32,717 bases of DNA, from NCBI GenBank assembly GCA_018665385.1, contig JABJDN010000048.1, forward strand, positions 1-32,717, in the 5' to 3' direction. Shown one piece after another: positions 27,467-32,717 of this stretch. Within the stretch, counting starts at the first letter, position 1, and every line of letters starts with the position of its first letter. The notes beneath the pieces are model-generated. The model ran no database searches and was not told the origin of the DNA. It saw nothing but the letters and a program-made list of their open reading frames with translations. The DNA comes from Phycisphaerae bacterium (GTDB lineage: Bacteria > Planctomycetota > Phycisphaerae > Phycisphaerales > SM1A02). The position numbers and the translations under genes were made by a program.

Positions 27467-28192
27467 ATGAAAAAAGTACTCTTACTTTTAATTGCCATCG
27501 TTTTCGTTGGCTGTAGTTCGGCTGACGAACAACCTGCTGCCCAAGCTAGAGAACTTACAGTGGATGGATATACATTTAAAATGATGCCAGTATCGTCTGG
27601 TAACGGCAATTTCTTGATTTCACGAACCGAAGTGCCTTGGGATGTGTATGACTCCTTCGTGCAGTTTATAAATAGTACAGAGAATCAATACGCGGTCGAT
27701 GCAGTCACAGGACCAACACCTGCATACGCAACAGTCGATCGTGGCTTTGGCAGAGGTGGCTATCCAGCAATCTCGATGTCAGCAAAGGCAGCAGACTCTT
27801 TTTGCAGTTGGTTATCATCAAAAACAGAAACCACTTTTACAATTCCTACAATTGAACAATGGAACTTAGCAAATGTAGGTGGTGGTGGCGCCTGGCATAA
27901 ATGGAATGCTGATAAAACTACGCATCCGATAGCAACAACTGAGCCGAACACGCTTGGTGTGTACGACATGCGAGGGAATGTTGGCGAATGGGTTTCCACT
28001 CCAGAAGGACCTAGAGTCATCGGTGGAAGTTTTAGAACACCAGCAGAAGAATTAGGCCCAAAATCACTTTTAACCAGAGATAAAAGTTGGAACACAACTG
28101 ACCCTCAATTACCTAGAAGCCCATGGTGGCTCGCAGATGCAGACTATGTCGGCTTGCGAGTTGTCATCAACGAAGGAAATAGCAATGAATGA
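27467..28192 (+). CDS. SUMF1/FGE-like domain lipoprotein, probably non-catalytic
   Basis: Lipobox FVGCSS; SUMF1 motifs ISRTEVPWDVYDSF, AADSFCSWLSSKTETTFTIPTIEQWNLA, LGVYDMRGNVGEWVSTPEGPRVIGGSFRTP, DYVGLRVV. Confidence 0.8.
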   Translation: MKKVLLLLIAIVFVGCSSADEQPAAQARELTVDGYTFKMMPVSSGNGNFLISRTEVPWDVYDSFVQFINSTENQYAVDAVTGPTPAYATVDRGFGRGGYPAISMSAKAADSFCSWLSSKTETTFTIPTIEQWNLANVGGGGAWHKWNADKTTHPIATTEPNTLGVYDMRGNVGEWVSTPEGPRVIGGSFRTPAEELGPKSLLTRDKSWNTTDPQLPRSPWWLADADYVGLRVVINEGNSNE

Positions 28193-29462
28193 AGTAACAC
28201 GAAGAGAATTTGTAAAAGCAGCAAGCGCAGTAACAGCTGTGGGCGCGACAACATTACCAGCGTGGGCGGTTCAAGAAAATAGAGACCCCATTAAGATTGG
28301 CTTCATCGGTTGCGGTGGGCGTGGAACAGGTGCTGCAAACCAAGCATTGAACGCAAACGAAAACGCAGTAATCTGGGCGATGGGCGATGCCTTTGAAGAC
28401 CGCCTAACAAGTAGTCAAAAAGCTCTTCTTGACGAGCAAGGCAGTCGAGCAGAAGTCCCAAAAGAACGCCAATTCGTTGGCTTCGATGCATACCAAAAAG
28501 TTATTGACTCTGGTGTTGATATGGTCATCCTTACAACTCCCCCTCACTTTAGACCCGCGCACATTGCTGCAGCAGTCAAAGCGAAGAAACATGTCTTCTG
28601 CGAAAAACCGATGGCTGTTGATGGAAGTGGTGTCCGCAGCGTTATGGAATCTACAAAACTTGCAAAGGAAAACGGTACGAACCTCATGTCTGGTTTCTGC
28701 TGGCGATACAACTTACCGATTCGCGCAGCATTCAAACAACTACATAACGGCGCAATCGGCGATGTACGTTCGTACTTCGCTACATACTATTCAGCTCCAC
28801 TATGGACAAAGCCTCGTAAAGAAAATTGGAGCGACGTTGAATGGCAAATGCGGAACTGGGTACACTTCGACTGGCTATCAGGCGATCACATTGTGGAACA
28901 AGCCTGCCACTCGGTTGACAAAATTAATTGGGCATTCCAAAACGAAACACCAATAAGCGCAACCGCAGTCGGCGGTCGTGAAATGCATGAAAGATTAGAA
29001 ACAGGAAACGTATTTGACCACTTTGGAGTTGTTTACGAATACTCAGATGGCAGACGAGCACACTTGCACTGCAGACAAATGCCATTTAGTTACAACGACA
29101 ATAACGATTACATAACCGGTGCAACAGGCACATGCACCATGAACGGTTGGTCAGGCGCTCCTACATTCACTGGTTCTTCTGACTTTACATACATTGGCCA
29201 ATCACCAAACATGTATCAGGTGGAGCACAACGAACTGCAAGAAGCTATTCGCGGTGATCGGCCCACTGTAAACGATGGCGATTTCATGGCGCAATCAACA
29301 ATGATGGCAATCATGGGACGCGAAGCTGCGTACACTGGCCAGAAAGTTTCATTCAACGATGCACTCAACGCAACAACAGTTCTTGGTCCAAAAGAATATG
29401 CGTTTGCAGATTTTGAACTTCCTGCAGTAGCGCAACCTGGTGCAACGAAACTGAATCGATAA
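28185..29462 (+). CDS. Tat-exported Gfo/Idh/MocA-family oxidoreductase
   Basis: Tat motif TRREFVKAASAVTAVGATTLPAWA; Rossmann IKIGFIGCGGRGTGAANQAL; KKHVFCEKPMAVDGSGVRSVMES. ATG at 28185 overlaps the previous gene by 8 bp. Confidence 0.88.
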   Translation: MNEVTRREFVKAASAVTAVGATTLPAWAVQENRDPIKIGFIGCGGRGTGAANQALNANENAVIWAMGDAFEDRLTSSQKALLDEQGSRAEVPKERQFVGFDAYQKVIDSGVDMVILTTPPHFRPAHIAAAVKAKKHVFCEKPMAVDGSGVRSVMESTKLAKENGTNLMSGFCWRYNLPIRAAFKQLHNGAIGDVRSYFATYYSAPLWTKPRKENWSDVEWQMRNWVHFDWLSGDHIVEQACHSVDKINWAFQNETPISATAVGGREMHERLETGNVFDHFGVVYEYSDGRRAHLHCRQMPFSYNDNNDYITGATGTCTMNGWSGAPTFTGSSDFTYIGQSPNMYQVEHNELQEAIRGDRPTVNDGDFMAQSTMMAIMGREAAYTGQKVSFNDALNATTVLGPKEYAFADFELPAVAQPGATKLNR

Positions 29463-29487
29463 GCTACTCTATTTCGAGCAAAAAACG

Positions 29488-29515
29488 AACAGGTGCTTTC
29501 TAAGCACCTGTTTTT
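29488..29515. terminator. Bidirectional terminator between convergent genes
   Basis: Perfect 11-bp stem AACAGGTGCTT (29488-29498), loop TCT, AAGCACCTGTT (29502-29512). T-rich tail on plus (TTTTTGTTTT from 29511) and on minus (CGTTTTTTGC). Confidence 0.9.
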
Positions 29516-30840
29516 GTTTTGTTCGGATACAGAAACAAAAAGAGAACAAGGCAAATGACGGCGCCCCACATAGGCCAACCAAAGAGTTGCTCATACTGCA
29601 TTGTGCCATCTACTGTTGCAAGTCCAGCAACTTGGCCAGCAATCAAACTTCCAACAACGATTCCGATACCAATAATGACAAGGTTAAACAAGTTTTGACC
29701 ACTTGCTTTCACATCAGGTGTCATTTCTTCATCCACAACCATAAACGCTACAAAGATAAAGCAACCGAAGCAGAGGCCGTGAAGCAAAATGCCTGCGATT
29801 ACCATTCCTAATTGCGCGTCTGTTGAAGTGCCTACTACAGTACCAACAGTTGAGAATAAGAAGAAGCGAATCGCATATGCAGCAAGACCAATTGAAAGAA
29901 GTGCCTTGCGGCTGAATTTCACTGCCAGAATTGGCATGAATGCAAGGACTGCTATTTCAGACATTTGCCCCAATGTCATTAAACCCCCACCGCCAACACC
30001 AAAGATGCTGTTAAACCACGCTGCGAGACTATCGCCTGCACCTGCTTGTACTTGTTGTACAAACGGGGCAGTATGTACAAAATAAAACTGATGAATACAA
30101 CTTACAGGCACTGCTAAAAGGAACAGGGTAACAAGCGGCTGCATACGGATCTCTGAAATTGCTTTCTTCGTTGCGTTTGTTTTTTCTGTCTTATTAGGAG
30201 GTGTCGCTGGCAATGTAAAGCAATACAGACCCATGACAATTCCAAGAACTGCGCTCAGTTTAAATGCCATGACAATTCCAGCATTCTGTGTTGCGATTAC
30301 TGCAGTTTTTGCTTCAGCTAATGCTTCTCCAGTAAGAGCGGGATCAATTGCAGGCGTATAGGAATGCAATAGGAATTGCCCAATACCGATGCCAACTGCA
30401 ATCCATCCAACAGTTCCCCACAAACGTATTTTTCCAAAATCGCGGTCCCTATTAGGAAGATGATGGAATGAAAGTGAATTTGTAAGTGCAAGCGTGGGAG
30501 CGTAAATCAGTGAATAGATTAATGAGAACACCAGAAAGAGGGCATAACTATCCATCCATGAGAGTTGCCAAATTAAAATGCCACCAAGGATGTGGCAGAT
30601 ACCCAAAAACTTTTCTGTGTTGATATACCGGTCAGCAAGTTGTCCTGCGATAAATGGCCCAAGAATTGCGCCAATGCCACCAACCATAAAAATCTCGCCA
30701 ATTCGAGCACCTTCAAATCCTAGGTGGCCCGACAAATAGTTCCATAACAAAGGAAGCCAAGCTCCCCAAATTGCGTATTGCAAAAACATCATGACTGAAA
30801 GTCGTGGTAACAAGAACGCTGATTTAGTTTGGTTGTCCAT
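29500..30840 (-). CDS. MFS transporter, NupG-like nucleoside/H+ symporter family
   Basis: About 12 TM segments; SVMMFLQYAIWGAWLPLLWNYL, ARIGEIFMVGGIGAILGPFIAGQLADRYINTEKFLG, RDFGKIRLWGTVGWIAVGI. Confidence 0.82.
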   Translation of the reverse strand: MDNQTKSAFLLPRLSVMMFLQYAIWGAWLPLLWNYLSGHLGFEGARIGEIFMVGGIGAILGPFIAGQLADRYINTEKFLGICHILGGILIWQLSWMDSYALFLVFSLIYSLIYAPTLALTNSLSFHHLPNRDRDFGKIRLWGTVGWIAVGIGIGQFLLHSYTPAIDPALTGEALAEAKTAVIATQNAGIVMAFKLSAVLGIVMGLYCFTLPATPPNKTEKTNATKKAISEIRMQPLVTLFLLAVPVSCIHQFYFVHTAPFVQQVQAGAGDSLAAWFNSIFGVGGGGLMTLGQMSEIAVLAFMPILAVKFSRKALLSIGLAAYAIRFFLFSTVGTVVGTSTDAQLGMVIAGILLHGLCFGCFIFVAFMVVDEEMTPDVKASGQNLFNLVIIGIGIVVGSLIAGQVAGLATVDGTMQYEQLFGWPMWGAVICLVLFLFLYPNKTKTGA

Positions 30841-30879
30841 GATCCTATTGTAATCACAGACAGCTCTTCCCGTATAGCC

Positions 30880-32691
30880 TTACCGTGACTTATTAAAACT
30901 CCGCTTGCGATTACCACCCTTGCCTTTTGATTTCCCTTTTGAGAATTTAGGGCGCGAAGCAGTATTCTTGACAACAGAAATAGCTAACTTCTGTCCGCCA
31001 ACTGTAGTATTCTTTAAGTCATTGAAAATCTCTTTTGGCATTCCAAAAGGCAACTCAATGAAACTAAATTGGTCATGTAACTCTATACGTCCAATCTCTT
31101 TATCCGATAATCCAGCAACACTCGAAACAGCACCAACAATGTTCGCTGGCTTTGCTCCATGAGCCTTACCAACAGAAATGTGGTAGCGCTCCATACCTTG
31201 CGTCACTGGTTCGCTGCTCTTATTGCGATCTTTACGCTCACCACGTTCGCCCCGGTCGCCCCGGTCACGTCGTTCACGCTTCTCACCTCGATCTCGGCGG
31301 TCACCGCGATTACCACGATCACCACGGTCACCACGGTCAAATTGTTCGAATTTTACTTTTTCATCTGCTCGTAGAACGAGAGGCGAATCACCTTGCGCCA
31401 TAGTTGCAAGCGCGACAGCAATTTCAATTGCAGAAACATCGTGCTCGATTGCGTACGACTCTACTAGTTCGGCGAAAATTTTATTGTCTTCGCCATTGGC
31501 AAGAACATCTGTAATTTTTTGCTTGAATTTATCGACTCTGCGTTCATTCACATGCGCGTGACTTGGTAAATCCATCCGTTCGATTTTTTGACGTGTTGCT
31601 TTTTCAATGGAACGAAGCATACGCTTTTCACGTGGGGAGATGAATAGAATCGCATCTCCTTCTCTACCAGCCCTTGCAGTTCGGCCAATACGGTGAACAT
31701 ATGATTCTGTATCGTGCGGCACATCGTAGTTAATAACGTGACTAATTCGTGGAACATCAAGTCCCCGAGCAGCAACATCCGTTGCAATCAGTATGTCAAG
31801 TTTTGCAGATTTTAATTTGTTCACAGTAGTTTCACGTAAAGATTGAGGCATATCACCATTCAATGCTTCTGCTGCAAAACCTCGCGCTGCGAGTTTATCC
31901 GCAAGCGCAGTGGTCATCATTTTTGTTCTTGCAAAAATGATTATGCCATCTGTATCTTCAACTTCAAGAATACGCGTCAGGGCATCGAGTTTGTGCATGC
32001 CACTTACCATCCAGTAACGCTGGCGCACAGTTGAAACTGTTGCGCTTTTGTCTTGAATTTGAATAACAGCAGGATCTTTCAAATATTGTTTCGCAATTTT
32101 TGCTATTTGCTTTGGCATAGTTGCAGAGAACAACGCAGTTTGATGTTCGGTCGGAATTTGTTCTAGTACCCATTCCACGTCGTCAATGAAACCCATGCGA
32201 AGCATTTCGTCAGCTTCGTCAAGCACAAGGCATTGCAAGTTATCTAAATTGATACTACCTTTACGCATGTGGTCCATAACGCGACCCGGGGTTCCAACAA
32301 CTACATGTACGCCTCTGTCGAGAGCTCTAAACTGGACACGGTAATCTTGACCGCCGTAAATTGGAACAATATGAAAACCATTCATTTTCCCAGCGTATTT
32401 TTGAAACGCTTCAGAAACCTGAATAGCCAATTCGCGTGTAGGTGCAAGCACAAGAATTTGAGGACTTCGCTTCTTCAAATCAATATTTGAAAGCAACGGA
32501 AGTGCAAAAGCAGCTGTCTTGCCAGATCCTGTTTGTGCCTGTCCAAGAATATCCCTACCCTCAAGAAGTGGAGGTATGGCTTCCGCTTGAATTGGTGAAG
32601 GTGATTCATACCCTAGCTCGGTTACTGTTTGAAGTAACGCGTTATCAAGCCCAAATGAATCGAAAGTAATAGTTTGTGTATCTGATGACAT
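30880..32691 (-). CDS. DEAD-box ATP-dependent RNA helicase (CsdA/DeaD-like) with DbpA-type RNA-binding C-terminus
   Basis: Q motif, AQTGSGKTAAFALPL, APTRELAIQV, GTPGRVMDHM, LDEADEMLRMGF, FSATMP, ARGLDVPRISHVINYD, HRIGRTARAGREGDA. RGD/RGE-rich linker, then a C-terminal basic tail. Confidence 0.94.
   Translation of the reverse strand: MSSDTQTITFDSFGLDNALLQTVTELGYESPSPIQAEAIPPLLEGRDILGQAQTGSGKTAAFALPLLSNIDLKKRSPQILVLAPTRELAIQVSEAFQKYAGKMNGFHIVPIYGGQDYRVQFRALDRGVHVVVGTPGRVMDHMRKGSINLDNLQCLVLDEADEMLRMGFIDDVEWVLEQIPTEHQTALFSATMPKQIAKIAKQYLKDPAVIQIQDKSATVSTVRQRYWMVSGMHKLDALTRILEVEDTDGIIIFARTKMMTTALADKLAARGFAAEALNGDMPQSLRETTVNKLKSAKLDILIATDVAARGLDVPRISHVINYDVPHDTESYVHRIGRTARAGREGDAILFISPREKRMLRSIEKATRQKIERMDLPSHAHVNERRVDKFKQKITDVLANGEDNKIFAELVESYAIEHDVSAIEIAVALATMAQGDSPLVLRADEKVKFEQFDRGDRGDRGNRGDRRDRGEKRERRDRGDRGERGERKDRNKSSEPVTQGMERYHISVGKAHGAKPANIVGAVSSVAGLSDKEIGRIELHDQFSFIELPFGMPKEIFNDLKNTTVGGQKLAISVVKNTASRPKFSKGKSKGKGGNRKRSFNKSR
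31226..31340 (-). repeat. In-CDS low-complexity repeat (9-nt period) encoding the RGD/RGE linker of the helicase
   Basis: Repeated ggtcaccac/ggtcgcccc units encode DRGDRGDRGNRGDRRDRGEKRERRDRGDRGERGERKDR. Confidence 0.75.
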
Positions 32692-32717
32692 AGATAAACC
32701 TTTATAAAAGCGGAACA

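Noticed and set aside
31223-31561. Plus-strand ORF encoding an SR-like repeat (MRSLRSPRSPRSPRSRRSRF...)
   Set aside because: Antisense reading of the helicase RGD linker repeat; the repeat on the other strand explains it.
1-32717. tRNA/rRNA genes, CRISPR arrays, transposons, prophage, toxin-antitoxin or defense islands
   Set aside because: Looked for cloverleaf-like sequences, regularly spaced repeats, transposase/integrase motifs and defense domains; found none I can support.

Overview
A 32.7 kb, gene-dense window that looks like a Planctomycetota chromosome. Phycisphaerae-like is my inference from the PEP-CTERM protein, the prepilin-type secreted proteins, the Tat-exported Gfo/Idh/MocA protein, and the fliW-csrA and dcw-fragment content. 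Left to right it holds: a ruvB 3' fragment; a Cys-rich prepilin-type protein with a strong terminator; cbs, cystathionine gamma-lyase/synthase and pgi; fliW-csrA on the minus strand; a zinc-ribbon membrane protein; a SurA-like lipoprotein; lptG/lptF; a four-gene minor-pseudopilin operon; an NtrC-type regulator; murC-murB-ddl-(ftsQ-like); cardiolipin synthase; a PEP-CTERM protein; a beta-barrel OMP plus monoheme lipoprotein pair; a UPF0173 hydrolase; adenine deaminase; an ATP-grasp/SUMF1/Gfo-Idh operon; an MFS nucleoside-type permease; and a DEAD-box helicase. I saw no tRNA, rRNA, CRISPR array, IS element or phage genes. The strongest non-annotation signals are: (1) the fliW leader on the minus strand, with three perfect 4-bp hairpins each presenting exactly GGA in the loop, plus a fourth GGA hairpin, and a further canonical AGGGAA hexaloop before csrA, suggesting dense CsrA autoregulation; and (2) a perfect 7-1-7 palindrome TGAGACTGAGTCTCA (Fur-box-like) in the spacer of a plausible -35/-10 promoter for the OMP/monoheme-cytochrome pair, a candidate undescribed iron-responsive outer-membrane module. 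All calls come from reading the sequence; no database searches were run.
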